In this document: positions 27,031 to 36,279 of the stretch, in pieces
How positions within the stretch are numbered: position 1 is the first letter of the stretch
Layout: each line of letters opens with the position of its first letter
Assembly (NCBI GenBank): GCA_003133225.1
Contig: PKWL01000148.1
Coordinates: forward strand, 1-64,000
Source: Janthinobacterium sp.
GTDB taxonomy: Bacteria; Pseudomonadota; Gammaproteobacteria; Burkholderiales; Burkholderiaceae_D
DNA: 64,000 nucleotides
Direction of reading: 5' to 3'
Notes under the pieces: generated by a model
Told to the model about the DNA's origin: nothing
The model's database searches: none
What the model saw: the letters and a program-made list of their open reading frames with translations, nothing else
Made by a program: the position numbers and the translations under genes

Positions 27031-27198
27031 CTATTTTTTTCGGCGGCCTCCCTGCCGCCGGTCCGTGAGGTCCCACCCAAGTTCTCGTCTAATTTGTTCC
27101 ATGTCGTGCAAAGGCGAGCGTTCGCACGTGCGACGCTCAGCTTGGCGGCGCTCGATATACGCCCTTACCAATTCCTTTTTTGTCTTAGGTTGATCCAT
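27031..27198 (-). CDS. Small basic protein of unknown function (55 aa)
   Basis: A short frame from the ATG at 27198, starting MDQPKTKKELVRAYIERRQ and ending DRRQGGRRKK. It is highly charged, predicted mostly helical, with a WDL segment near the C-terminus; the amino-acid mix looks like a real protein rather than a GC-rich shadow. No strong ribosome-binding site is seen. The neighbouring stretches have no competing frame. I do not recognise a family; it could also be a fragment of a lost regulator. Confidence 0.45.
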   Translation of the reverse strand: MDQPKTKKELVRAYIERRQAERRTCERSPLHDMEQIRRELGWDLTDRRQGGRRKK

Positions 27199-27950
27199 TG
27201 TAATCTCGCAATGTCGCCATTAAAACGGGCGGGCAGCTCGCTGGGCCAAGCCTTCCCGACCATCATGGCCCATAAAAAAGTTAGACCTTCTATGCACACG
27301 GAAGTTTCATTTTAAAAATATCGGCCATCGCCCTGAACGTCGAGTTCCTCATTTGAGGATTGCAAACGGGCGCAACGAACCCTTGCATGAGTACGGTCAA
27401 TTAATTTGAGGGCTTGATGTTCGCCGAGCGCCTGCCATTTCTCGCGCACGTGGAAGGTGCGAACCTCGCTGCCAAGCCAAGCGGTGTTAATTTGCCGATA
27501 TGGCCTTGCCCGCCATTCTCACCATGGCAACGCAGCGACCGTCTCCCGTTCTATGGGTTTAAGTGTCGATGAGCGCTGATTCGTCCGCCTGCAACTTCAA
27601 TTAAGTTGTAGTCACAATGAGACTACAAATCAAGTTGACATTTGCAAAACGTGCTGATGGCGACCTTTGCAACAAGCAATTTTGTCGAGGCGCGCCTGCC
27701 GGCCCCAGCGCGGCAGCTCTCGAGAGCGACGGGGCAAAACCCCCTGCGGCGAGCCCGCACGACCCCTTATTGCGCACTGTTTTGATGAAAAGCTAAGGAC
27801 GACGCCGCGCCTTTCGCACTTGCTAGAGTATGTGACTACAATGAAATTGTAATGGACGCCAGGAAAATTGAAGATTTCCGTGCGCCATAGGGAAGCGGGA
27901 ATGACTGGTCAAGCGCGAGCATCGGCACGAGTTTTTGGGAGGGACGGGAC
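27199..27950. other. Sparse intergenic region between plsY and the DUF427 gene
   Basis: Contains no confident gene. On the minus strand, 27312-27518 is an open 68-codon frame without a good start codon (segments such as FHVREKWQALGEHQALKLID and VRCARLQSSNEELDV) that looks protein-like and may be a gene remnant. A perfect palindrome is at 27606-27628, followed by a TTGACA (27635). The last about 100 bp leads into the DUF427 gene. Confidence 0.45.
27606..27628. promoter_or_regulatory. Perfect palindrome, possible operator
   Basis: Arms TTGTAGTC/GACTACAA separated by ACAATGA. A partial copy (GTGACTACAATGAAATTGTA) occurs about 220 bp downstream near 27831, just before the DUF427 gene. Dimeric repressors bind such dyads; no regulator gene is adjacent, so the role is open. 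Confidence 0.4.
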
Positions 27951-28241
27951 ATGCCTAAGGCAATTTGGAATGGTGTCGTGATCGCCGAAGCGGGCGATGA
28001 CGAAGTGGAAATTGTTGAAAGCAATATTTACTTCCCGCTCGCAAAAGTGGATCCGCAGTATCTGCGAAGTAGCAGCCGGGTGACCAGTTGCCTATGGAAA
28101 GGCAAGGCCAACTATTATCATATAACGGTGGGCGGCAAGGTCAATCAAGACGCGGCCTGGACTTACCGGCAACCGCTCGACGCAGCCAAACAGATCGCCG
28201 GCCACGTCGCGTTCTGGCGCGGCGTCGTCGTGCAGCGCTAG
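27951..28241 (+). CDS. DUF427 domain-containing protein
   Basis: A compact 96-residue protein of the DUF427 family, small beta-rich proteins of unknown biochemical role. Recognisable features are KAIWNGVVIAEA at the N-terminus, VEIVESNIYFPLAKVD, and LWKGKANYYHITVGGKVNQDAAWTYR-type sequence (residues about 48-72), ending with a Trp-rich AGHVAFWRGVVV. The ATG at 27951 follows GGGAGGGACGGGAC. About 150 bp downstream eutB starts; a shared role with ethanolamine metabolism is not supported by anything I see. Confidence 0.9.
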   Translation: MPKAIWNGVVIAEAGDDEVEIVESNIYFPLAKVDPQYLRSSSRVTSCLWKGKANYYHITVGGKVNQDAAWTYRQPLDAAKQIAGHVAFWRGVVVQR

Positions 28242-28317
28242 CAGTTTTGAAAGTGGCGCGTTCAGGTCGCTTGGGAAAATCGTCTCCGTTCCCCGCGTTT
28301 CGGGCTCAAGGCTAGTC

Positions 28318-28346
28318 TTGACATGTGTGCCTAAGCTCACTACAGG
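28318..28346 (+). promoter_or_regulatory. Candidate promoter upstream of eutB
   Basis: TTGACA (28318-28323), 17-bp spacer, TACAGG (28341-28346). The -35 is perfect, the -10 weak (3/6), which would suit an activator-dependent promoter. It is about 50 bp before the eutB GTG. Confidence 0.4.
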
Positions 28347-28394
28347 TACGGCTGCGCGCCGGCGGGCGGGCCCGCAACGGGGGGAAGGCAGAAC

Positions 28395-29792
28395 GTGACG
28401 ATTAATCAATTCAAGCACGTGGTCGGGGCTAGGACGTATCTCTTTGCCGACCTGAAAGACTTGATGGCCAAGGCCACGCCGGCCCGTTCGGGCGACTATC
28501 TGGCGGGCGTGGCGGCGCTGACGGCGGAAGAGCGCGTGGCCGCGCAGATGACCTTGGCCGAGCTGCCCCTGACCTTCTTTCTCAACCATCTCGTGATACC
28601 GTACGAAGACGATGAAGTCACGCGCCTGATCGTCGATGTGCACGACGCGGCGGCGTTCGCGACGATCGCACATTTGACCGTTGGCGATTTCCGGAACTGG
28701 CTGCTGAACGACGCCGTCGATGGCGCGCTTCTGAGCGCCGTCGCGCCCGGCATCACGCCGGAAATGGCGGCGGCGGTGTGCAAGATAATGCGCATCCAAG
28801 ACCTGATCTTAGTTGCCAAGAAGTGCCGCGTCGTCACTTGTTTTCGCAACACGCTCGGGCTGGAAAACCGCATCGCGACCCGCCTCCAGCCCAACCATCC
28901 GACTGATGATGCGAGCGCCATCGCGGCCAGCATTTTAGACGGCCTGTTGTACGGCAGCGGCGACGCGGTGATCGGCATCAATCCGGCTAGTGACAATCTG
29001 GCGCAAGTGATCAAGCTGGTGACCATGCTCGAGGCGATCATCGATCGTTATGCGATCCCAACCCAGTCCTGCGTCCTGACGCACGTCACGAATACGCTCA
29101 AGGCAATCGAGCGCGGCGCGCCCGTCGACTTGGTGTTTCAGTCGATCGCCGGCACCGAGGCCGCCAACCACAGCTTCGGCATCAACTTGAACTTGCTGGC
29201 CGAAGCGCGCGCCGCGGCCCTGTCGCTTGGGCGAGGCACTTTGGGCCAGCATGTCATGTACTTCGAGACGGGGCAGGGCAGCGCGCTGTCGGCCAACGCC
29301 CACCATGGCCTCGATCAGCAAACTTGTGAGGCGCGCGCGTACGCGGTGGCGCGCAGATTCCAGCCCTTGCTGGTGAACTCGGTGGTCGGTTTCATCGGTC
29401 CGGAATATCTGTACGACGGCAAGCAGATCATCCGCGCCGGGCTGGAAGACCATTTTTGCGGCAAGTTGCTGGGGCTGCCTATGGGCTGCGACATTTGCTA
29501 CACCAATCACGCCGAAGCGGATCAGAACGACATGGATATTTTGTTGACCCTATTGGCGACGGCAGGATGCAATTTCATCATGGGCGTGCCGGGCTCGGAC
29601 GACATCATGCTGAACTATCAAAGCACGTCGTTCCATGATGCGCTGTACGTGCGCCGTGTGCTGGGCTTGCAGGCGGCGCCTGAATTTGAAGCTTGGCTAA
29701 GGCAAATGGGAATGGTCGCTGGCAACGGCAAATTGAGCGAAGCGCTGCCGGCGCCGTTTCAAGCCGCCTTGCTGGGGCTGTCCGGCGCATGA
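28395..29792 (+). CDS. eutB: Ethanolamine ammonia-lyase large subunit EutB
   Basis: Large subunit of the adenosylcobalamin-dependent enzyme splitting ethanolamine to acetaldehyde and ammonia. 465 residues, normal length; TIM-barrel type sequence with AVIGINPASDN, THVTNTLKAIERGAPVDLVFQ-type segments, GTEAANHSFGINL, YFETGQGSALSANAHHG and LGLPMGCDICYTNHAEAD. The start is a GTG preceded by a GGGGGAAGG ribosome-binding site. eutC follows after 73 bp. No microcompartment genes, EutA reactivase or ethanolamine permease are nearby, so this is the short cytosolic form of the pathway. Confidence 0.97.
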   Translation: MTINQFKHVVGARTYLFADLKDLMAKATPARSGDYLAGVAALTAEERVAAQMTLAELPLTFFLNHLVIPYEDDEVTRLIVDVHDAAAFATIAHLTVGDFRNWLLNDAVDGALLSAVAPGITPEMAAAVCKIMRIQDLILVAKKCRVVTCFRNTLGLENRIATRLQPNHPTDDASAIAASILDGLLYGSGDAVIGINPASDNLAQVIKLVTMLEAIIDRYAIPTQSCVLTHVTNTLKAIERGAPVDLVFQSIAGTEAANHSFGINLNLLAEARAAALSLGRGTLGQHVMYFETGQGSALSANAHHGLDQQTCEARAYAVARRFQPLLVNSVVGFIGPEYLYDGKQIIRAGLEDHFCGKLLGLPMGCDICYTNHAEADQNDMDILLTLLATAGCNFIMGVPGSDDIMLNYQSTSFHDALYVRRVLGLQAAPEFEAWLRQMGMVAGNGKLSEALPAPFQAALLGLSGA

Positions 29793-29865
29793 TGGATCAA
29801 GGTACAACCGCTCGAAATCCTTACCGAAAATCCGAAAAATGCGATATTTGATCTAACATCATGCG

Positions 29866-30663
29866 ATGAGCGAGCCCAAGACCGTCGTGATTGCCAATTC
29901 GTGGCAGGCGTTGCGCCAGATTACCCCTGCGCGCATCGCCTTGGGCCGCGCGGGAGTGAGCTTGCCGACGGCGGCGCAGCTCGACTTTCAGCTCGCTCAT
30001 GCGCGCGCGCGCGACGCGGTCCATGCCGAGCTCGATGCTGGTGCGCTGGCGCAGGCCTTAAAGGCATCCGGCCAAGACTGCCTGATTTTGCATAGTGCCG
30101 CTGCCAATCGCAAAAGCTATCTGCAGCGACCGGATCTGGGACGCCGACTCGACGCCCAATCGCGCGCCAGGCTCGAGCAATTAGCGCCAGGCGCCTCCTG
30201 CGACCTCGCCCTAGTTGTCGCCGATGGCCTGTCCGCCCTCGCCATCGAGCGCAATGCGCTTGCCTTCCTGGCCGCGCTGCTGGCCCGGTTGGCGCCCGAT
30301 CACTGGTCGCTGGCGCCGATCATCGTCGTCAGTCAGGCCCGGGTTGCCGTCGGCGACGAGGTGGCGCAATTACTGGGCGCACGCGCGGTATTAGTCCTGA
30401 TCGGCGAGCGCCCCGGTTTAAGTTCTCCCGACAGCATGGGGCTGTACTTGACGTGGGCGCCGCGCGTGGGCTTGACCGATGCTAGGCGCAACTGTGTCTC
30501 TAACATCAGGCCGGCCGGCCTAGCTTATGAGGCGGCCGCCTGCAAAGTGCATCATCTGCTGTCGGCGGCGCAAAAATGCGGCACTTCGGGCGTCAGCCTG
30601 AAGGACGAGACGGCGCTGGACAGCGCGGCACCTGTCCCAAACAACGATTTTTTGCTGGGTTAG
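29866..30663 (+). CDS. eutC: Ethanolamine ammonia-lyase small subunit EutC
   Basis: 265-residue small subunit, which with EutB completes the B12-binding active site. It shows TPARIALGRAGVSLPT near the N-terminus, LDFQLAHARARDAVH, LVVADGLSALA, LIGERPGLSSPDSMGLYLTW and DARRNCVSNIRP. Spacing and order match eutBC pairs in Burkholderiales and pseudomonads. The gene is convergent with tsaD, with only one base between the stop codons. Confidence 0.96.
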   Translation: MSEPKTVVIANSWQALRQITPARIALGRAGVSLPTAAQLDFQLAHARARDAVHAELDAGALAQALKASGQDCLILHSAAANRKSYLQRPDLGRRLDAQSRARLEQLAPGASCDLALVVADGLSALAIERNALAFLAALLARLAPDHWSLAPIIVVSQARVAVGDEVAQLLGARAVLVLIGERPGLSSPDSMGLYLTWAPRVGLTDARRNCVSNIRPAGLAYEAAACKVHHLLSAAQKCGTSGVSLKDETALDSAAPVPNNDFLLG

Positions 30664-30664
30664 A

Positions 30665-31705
30665 TCAAACCATCTTGATGTCGTCGAGGGCCCAGCGCGG
30701 ACGCACGTTGAAGGAATAATCGTACTTGGCTGCATGCGGATTGATCTGCAGGCGCATGGCGCCGGCGAAGGCGATCATGGCGCCGTTGTCGGTGCAAAAT
30801 TCGAGCTCCGGATAAAACACGCGGAAGTGCTTTTTGAGGGCGGCCGCGTCGAGGGCGGCGCGCAGTTGCGCATTGGCGCCGACGCCGCCGGCGATCACCA
30901 GCCGCTGCAAGCATGTCTGTTTTAGTGCCGTCACGCATTTCGCCGTCAGCACGTCGACGATCGCGTCGACGAAGCCGCGCGCAATGTCGGCCTTGTCTTG
31001 CTCGCAGATGTTAGCGATTATTTTTTCCTGGTGGTTCTTCACCACCGTGAGCACGGCCGTCTTCAAGCCGGAAAAACTGAAATTGAGATCTTTCGAGTGC
31101 AGCATCGGGCGCGGCAGCTGGTAGGCCGACGGGTCCCCAAATTCAGCCAGGCGCGAGATCGCCGGGCCGCCCGGATAACCGAGTCCGAGCAATTTGGCCG
31201 ACTTGTCGAAGGCCTCGCCGGCCGCATCGTCGAGCGTTTCGCCGAGCAGCGTGTATTGGCCCACGCCATCGACGCGCATGAGCTGCGTGTGGCCGCCCGA
31301 GACCAGCAGCGCGACGAACGGGAATGCGGGCGGATCGCGCGCCAACAGCGGCGACAGCAGGTGGCCTTCCAGATGGTGGATGCCGAGCACCGGCTTGCCG
31401 GCCGCCAAGCCCAAGCTGCATGCCACCGAAGAGCCAACGAGCAGGGCGCCGGCCAAGCCGGGGCCTTGGGTGTAGGCGATGGCGTCGATCTGGTCGAGCT
31501 TGAGATTGGCCTTGGCCAGCGTCTCTTCCAGCAATGGGATGGCGCGCCGGATATGGTCGCGCGAGGCCAGTTCCGGCACTACGCCGCCGTATTGCGCATG
31601 CATCGCCACTTGCGAATAAAGGGCATGGGACAAAAGGCCGCGCTCGGTGTCATACAGTGCTAGGCCGGTTTCGTCACAGGAGGATTCGACGCCGAGAACG
31701 ATCAT
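30665..31705 (-). CDS. tsaD: tRNA threonylcarbamoyltransferase TsaD
   Basis: TsaD transfers the threonylcarbamoyl group to A37 in t6A synthesis with TsaB and TsaE. 346 residues from the ATG at 31705 ([14 protein letters not shown]); the longer upstream frame is unsupported. ASKHA ATPase motifs: [15 protein letters not shown], the metal ligands in [16 protein letters not shown] (His and neighbouring His), [21 protein letters not shown], and a C-terminal [13 protein letters not shown] with the metal-binding Asp. Gene order relative to rpsU is not the classical direct adjacency; aroG, ybiB and a flavoprotein lie between. Confidence 0.97.
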   Translation of the reverse strand: MIVLGVESSCDETGLALYDTERGLLSHALYSQVAMHAQYGGVVPELASRDHIRRAIPLLEETLAKANLKLDQIDAIAYTQGPGLAGALLVGSSVACSLGLAAGKPVLGIHHLEGHLLSPLLARDPPAFPFVALLVSGGHTQLMRVDGVGQYTLLGETLDDAAGEAFDKSAKLLGLGYPGGPAISRLAEFGDPSAYQLPRPMLHSKDLNFSFSGLKTAVLTVVKNHQEKIIANICEQDKADIARGFVDAIVDVLTAKCVTALKQTCLQRLVIAGGVGANAQLRAALDAAALKKHFRVFYPELEFCTDNGAMIAFAGAMRLQINPHAAKYDYSFNVRPRWALDDIKMV

Positions 31706-31956
31706 GAAGGTGCATGGGAATGGAGTAAATGCGCCATTGTAAAGGAAAGCGCAGCTGGGCAACGATCCGGCCCTGCGCTGCCAAGCGCAACGCGCGCCGG
31801 GGCCGCAGCGGCCGCTTGACACTGTAGGCGAGGATGGCCGCCCCGCCCCCAGCGGCGACGCCGGTCGCGTTTGGCCGGCGCCGCCGGCGCTCTAGTTCCC
31901 GTCATGATTCATGCAACATGGGCATGCATGTCCTGCGCATACGTTCACGACAGTTG

Positions 31957-33027
31957 TTACCACCCGGCCGCCGCGCGCTCCCGCAGTTGGGCCGCGGCGT
32001 GGCGCAGCATCGCTTCCGTCGTGTCCCAGTCGATGCAGCCATCCGTAACGGAGCAGCCATACTTGAGTTGCGTCAAGTCTTGCGGGATCTCTTGATTGCC
32101 GCCAGCGATGTTCGATTCGATCATCACGCCCACCAGCGACTGGTTGCCGTGGCGTATTTGATTGACCACGTCGGCCATCACCAAAGGCTGCAGTTCCGGG
32201 TTCTTGTAGCTGTTCGCATGCGAACAATCGACTACCAAATTGGCCGGCAACCCGGCCTTGGTCAGAGCCCGTTCGGCCATGGCGATCGAAACCGAGTCGT
32301 AGTTCGGGCGTCCGCCGCCGCCGCGCAATACCACATGGCCGTAAGCGTTGCCGGTGGTGCGCACGATCGCCACCTTGCCTTCGCTGTTAATGCCAAGGAA
32401 AGCGTGCGGGTGCGCCGCCGAAAGGATGGCGTTGACGGCGATGCTGATGTCGCCATCGGTGCCGTTCTTAAAGCCGACCGGGGTTGACAGGCCGGACGAC
32501 ATTTCGCGGTGGGTCTGCGATTCGGTGGTGCGCGCGCCGATCGCGCTCCAGGCGATCAGGTCGCCCAGGTATTGGGGCGAGATCGGGTCGAGCGCCTCGG
32601 TGGCGGTCGGCAGCCCCATCTCGCACACGTCGAGCAGAAACCGGCGCGCTCTCTCCATGCCGACGTCGACGCGGAACGAGTCGTCCATGTCGGGGTCGTT
32701 GACATAGCCTTTCCAGCCGGTGGTGGTGCGGGGCTTCTCGAAGTACACGCGCATCACCAGCAACATGCTCTCGGCCACGTCCGCTTGCAAGGCCTTGAGG
32801 CGGCGCGCATAGTCCAAGCCGGCGATCGGATCGTGGATCGAGCACGGGCCGACCACCACGAACAGACGCTTATCCTTGCGGTCGATGATGTTGCGCAGCG
32901 CCATCCGACCCTGGGCAACGGTCTCGAAAGCGGCCTTAGTCAGGGGCAATTTTGCATGCAGGGCTTCCGGCGACGGCATGGCCGCGAAGGACGTGATGTT
33001 GATGTTTTCAATTTCTGGTGCGGTCAT
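31957..33027 (-). CDS. aroG: DAHP synthase, class I (AroG type)
   Basis: Condenses PEP and erythrose-4-phosphate, the first step of the shikimate pathway. 356 residues, normal for the AroF/G/H class. Motifs: VVVGPCSIHDP (about 57-67), MRVYFEKPRTTTGWKGYVND (about 90-109), ARTTESQTHREMSSGLSTPV, GFKNGTDG, and CSHANSYKNPELQ with the metal ligands, then GVMIESNI and the Asp in DPxxDW-like CIDWDTTE. Which amino acid inhibits it cannot be told reliably. It is monocistronic, diverging from ybiB across 260 bp. Confidence 0.96.
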   Translation of the reverse strand: MTAPEIENINITSFAAMPSPEALHAKLPLTKAAFETVAQGRMALRNIIDRKDKRLFVVVGPCSIHDPIAGLDYARRLKALQADVAESMLLVMRVYFEKPRTTTGWKGYVNDPDMDDSFRVDVGMERARRFLLDVCEMGLPTATEALDPISPQYLGDLIAWSAIGARTTESQTHREMSSGLSTPVGFKNGTDGDISIAVNAILSAAHPHAFLGINSEGKVAIVRTTGNAYGHVVLRGGGGRPNYDSVSIAMAERALTKAGLPANLVVDCSHANSYKNPELQPLVMADVVNQIRHGNQSLVGVMIESNIAGGNQEIPQDLTQLKYGCSVTDGCIDWDTTEAMLRHAAAQLRERAAAGW

Positions 33028-33287
33028 GATGGGATTGGCTCGAGGCGGTGCGGGAGCCGATAGTGTAGCGGAAATGGGAGCTGCTGCCCCAAGAAAAACA
33101 CACGAGTCCGGTCTCGCCCGGCGTCAGGTTGCGCGAAACGGGCGCCATGTGCGCCGTTTGCGGCAGCCTTAAACGGGTAACCGGGTGCAACGATTTTGCG
33201 GATTTGCTGTGAGCCCTGGCCGGCCGCTGCACGCGGCAAAAAATGGCGCCCCGGGAGACGGCTGAAATTCGTGTAAAGTCTTGCCCC

Positions 33288-34289
33288 ATGATCCCTATTG
33301 CCCCATCCCTTGCTCCAGCTCATGCGCCCGATCCGTTCCCGGCGGCGCGCTTCATTAGAGAGATCGGGAGGGGCAAGCATGGTGCGCGCAGCCTGACCCG
33401 CACGGATGCGCACGCCTTATACGCAGCCATGCTGGCCGGCCGCGTTTCCGAACTGGAAATGGGCGGCATCATGCTGGCCATGCGCATCAAGGGCGAGTCG
33501 GTGGCTGAAATCGCGGGCTTTTTGGATGCCGCCGAAGCTTCGTTCGTGCCGCTGACGGCGCCCGCCGGCAGCTACGCGCCGGTGGCCGTGCCCAGCTATA
33601 ACGGCGCGCGCAAGGAGGCGAACTTGACGGCGCTGCTAGCTCTCCTGCTGGCGCGCGAAGGCGTGCCCGTGCTGGTGCATGGGCTCGCCTTCGATCCTGG
33701 GCGCACCACGACGGCCGAAGTGTTTCAGGCTTTGGGCCTGGCGCCGGCGCGCTCCCGTCAGGAGGCGGAGGCCGTTTTCGTGCGCGGCCTGCCAAGCTTT
33801 ATCACAGTCGATGTTCTGGCGCCGCAAATGGCTCATTTGCTGTCCTTGCGGCGCATCCTCGGGGTGCGCAATTCGACCCATACCTTGGTTAAGATCATGC
33901 AGCCGTTTGCCGGCCCGGCCTTGCGCCTCGTGTCCTACACCCATCCGGAATATCGGGACCTGTTGGCCGACTACTTCACCACGGCCGCCTCGCATGAGCG
34001 CGGCCACGTGTTCCTGATGCGCGGCACGGAAGGCGAGACCGTGGCGAATGCCACCAAGGCCCAGCAGATTGAATGGTTGCATGGCGCCGAGCGCACTGTC
34101 CTGGTGCAAAAACAAGATTTGGTGCGCGAATTGCCGGCGCTGCCCGGCGCCAGGGACGCGCAGACGACGGCAAATTGGATCGCGGCCGTGCTGCGCGGGG
34201 AACTGGCGGTGCCAGCGCCGATCGCCGAACAAGTGGCGCAGTGCCTGCTCGTCTCAAAGGCATTGCAAGCTGACCCCTGCGGCCAATGA
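33288..34289 (+). CDS. ybiB: YbiB-family DNA-binding protein (TrpD2-like)
   Basis: 333 residues from the ATG at 33288. The fold is that of anthranilate phosphoribosyltransferase, but the PRPP-binding motifs of TrpD are not kept; YbiB of E. coli binds DNA non-specifically and is linked to the SOS response. Visible segments are FIREIGRGKHGARSLTRTDA, the helical domain ELEMGGIMLAMRIKGES, LLAREGVPVLVHG, and ILGVRNSTHTLVKIMQPF. A long Ala-rich C-terminal part follows. It diverges from aroG. Function in this organism is inferred from E. coli work only. Confidence 0.9.
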   Translation: MIPIAPSLAPAHAPDPFPAARFIREIGRGKHGARSLTRTDAHALYAAMLAGRVSELEMGGIMLAMRIKGESVAEIAGFLDAAEASFVPLTAPAGSYAPVAVPSYNGARKEANLTALLALLLAREGVPVLVHGLAFDPGRTTTAEVFQALGLAPARSRQEAEAVFVRGLPSFITVDVLAPQMAHLLSLRRILGVRNSTHTLVKIMQPFAGPALRLVSYTHPEYRDLLADYFTTAASHERGHVFLMRGTEGETVANATKAQQIEWLHGAERTVLVQKQDLVRELPALPGARDAQTTANWIAAVLRGELAVPAPIAEQVAQCLLVSKALQADPCGQ

Positions 34290-34568
34290 CCAAGCTGGTT
34301 TGAGCGAGCCGCTGCGGCCCCGCCCGCGCCACCCAACTGAGCACCGGGCGCCCCGCAGGTCGCGCGATGCCTTCGGCGTCGGCGGGCGCCCCGGATTGGC
34401 CAATAGCGCCGCCCGGCGCCCTTGGAACTGCGGCCGTCGCCTGCCTTCGGGCCGCGTTTGAAGCCCACCCGCAGGCCCCGTCTATCGAATGTCGAGCGCT
34501 ACCTGACACGTGGCGCGCAAGTTGCGGCCGCGGCAGTTTACAATGACGCCTTTGCAGGCGGAATCGAT

Positions 34569-35768
34569 ATGGCGAACCAATTTGACGTGGCAGTGATCGG
34601 CGCGGGCGCGGCCGGCATGATGTGCGCGGCCGTGGCCGGGCAGCGCGGCAAGCGCGTCGTGCTGCTCGATCACGCCACGAAACTGGCTGAAAAAATCCGC
34701 ATCTCGGGCGGCGGGCGCTGTAATTTCACGAATCTTTATGCGGGAGCTGCGAATTTTGTGTCGGACAATCCGCACTTTTGCAAAAGCGCCTTGTCGCGCT
34801 ACACGCCGCAAGACTTTCTGGCCTTGCTCAAGAAACACCGCATCGCTTATCACGAAAAGCACAAGGGTCAGCTGTTTTGCGACGGCTCGGCCGAGCAAAT
34901 CATTCAAATGCTCAAGGACGAGTGCGCGGGCGGCGACGTGCATTGGCGCATGCCTTGCAAAGTGGCCGACATCAGTCAGGATGCGGACGGCAGCTTTTGC
35001 TTGCATACGGATGGCGGCGCCGTCAACGCGGCCAGCGTCGTCGTCGCCAGCGGCGGGCTGTCGATCCCGAAGATCGGCGCCACCGGTTTCGGGCACCGCA
35101 TCGCCCAACAGTTCGGCTTGAAGGTGGTGGCGCCGCGCCCGGCGCTGGTGCCCCTTATCTTCGACGCGGCCGCCTGGGCTCCCTACGTGCCCTTGGCCGG
35201 GATCTCGCTCGACGTCGATGTCGCGACCGGACGGGGCGCATCGGGCGCGCGTTTTCGCGAGGACCTGCTGTTTACCCATCGCGGCTTATCGGGCCCGGCG
35301 ATCTTGCAAATTTCCAGTTTTTGGCAGCCCGGGACGCCCATTACGATCAATCTGTTGCCCGAGATCGATGTGGGCCACGTGCTCATCGAAGCGAAAGGGA
35401 AGGTCAAGAAACAGTTGGAAAACGTCTTGTCGCAATGGCTGCCGGCCCGTCTGGCCGAAGGGCTCCTGGGCGCGCACGGCTTTGCCTTGGATGCGCGCCT
35501 GGCCGACATGAAAGATGAACAATTGCGCAAGCTGGGACGAGCGCTCAACGACTGGAGCATCGTGCCTTGCGGCAGCGAAGGCTACGGCAAGGCCGAAGTC
35601 ACCCGCGGTGGCGTCGATACGCGCGAACTGTCGCAACGGAGCATGATGGCGGCCAAGGTGGAGGGCTTGTATTTCATCGGCGAGGCGGTTGATGTGACCG
35701 GCTGGCTGGGCGGCTATAATTTCCAGTGGGCGTGGGCCTCCGGCATGGCGGCCGGACTCGCCTTGTGA
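34569..35768 (+). CDS. HI0933/YhiN-family FAD-dependent oxidoreductase
   Basis: A 399-residue flavoprotein from the ATG at 34569 (MANQFDVAVIGAGAAGMMCA). The N-terminal dinucleotide-binding motif GAGAAG and the KIRISGGGRCNFTN signature define the HI0933-like (YhiN) group, with VASGGLSIPKIGATGFGHRIA and a C-terminal FIGEAVDVTGWLGGYNFQWA FAD motif. Substrate of this family is not known. It lies 143 bp before rpsU on the same strand. Confidence 0.93.
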   Translation: MANQFDVAVIGAGAAGMMCAAVAGQRGKRVVLLDHATKLAEKIRISGGGRCNFTNLYAGAANFVSDNPHFCKSALSRYTPQDFLALLKKHRIAYHEKHKGQLFCDGSAEQIIQMLKDECAGGDVHWRMPCKVADISQDADGSFCLHTDGGAVNAASVVVASGGLSIPKIGATGFGHRIAQQFGLKVVAPRPALVPLIFDAAAWAPYVPLAGISLDVDVATGRGASGARFREDLLFTHRGLSGPAILQISSFWQPGTPITINLLPEIDVGHVLIEAKGKVKKQLENVLSQWLPARLAEGLLGAHGFALDARLADMKDEQLRKLGRALNDWSIVPCGSEGYGKAEVTRGGVDTRELSQRSMMAAKVEGLYFIGEAVDVTGWLGGYNFQWAWASGMAAGLAL

Positions 35769-35911
35769 GGGATGGCAAGTGGCAATCGGCGCCGCGCTTG
35801 GCTGCGGATGGGGCGACATATCGGGCGGCGCTTTCAGCTTGCCTCTTCCATTTGCTGGAAAAAGCTGCTACTATCTGCCTCTTCCTATAAATCAACGGTT
35901 TGAATTTTTAC

Positions 35912-36124
35912 ATGACCACTATTCGCCTTAAAGAAAACGAGCCGTTCGAAGTCGCCATGCGTCGCTTCAAGCGCACTATCGAAAAAACCGGTCTGCTGAC
36001 CGAACTGCGCGCACGCGAGTTCTATGAAAAGCCTACGGCTGAGCGCAAGCGCAAGCTAGCTGCTGCCGTCAAGCGCCATTACAAGCGCATTCGCAGTCAG
36101 CAATTGCCGAAAAAATTATTCTAA
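35912..36124 (+). CDS. rpsU: 30S ribosomal protein S21
   Basis: A 70-residue basic protein, [20 protein letters not shown] at the start and [10 protein letters not shown] at the end, typical betaproteobacterial S21. It opens the rpsU-yqeY-dnaG-rpoD macromolecular-synthesis cluster. A terminator-like hairpin (36225-36252) follows, so part of rpsU transcription can stop before the rest. Confidence 0.97.
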   Translation: MTTIRLKENEPFEVAMRRFKRTIEKTGLLTELRAREFYEKPTAERKRKLAAAVKRHYKRIRSQQLPKKLF

Positions 36125-36224
36125 GACAGTTTATTCAGAATTGACCCCCGTTGTACGGCGCATTGTCTGCCATGGGTTATCGTTTTGTTTCGTTTGAATG
36201 CAATTAATTCAAATGTGTCGCAGG

Positions 36225-36252
36225 CCCGCTCCGGTTCACCGCAGCGGGTTTT
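36225..36252 (+). terminator. Terminator-like hairpin between rpsU and yqeY
   Basis: CCCGCT/AGCGGG stem with a 12-base loop followed by TTTT. In E. coli a partial terminator between rpsU and dnaG sets their relative expression; this site is placed to do the same. Confidence 0.6.
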
Positions 36253-36279
36253 CGCATTTATATCGATCGACGTGAGGGC

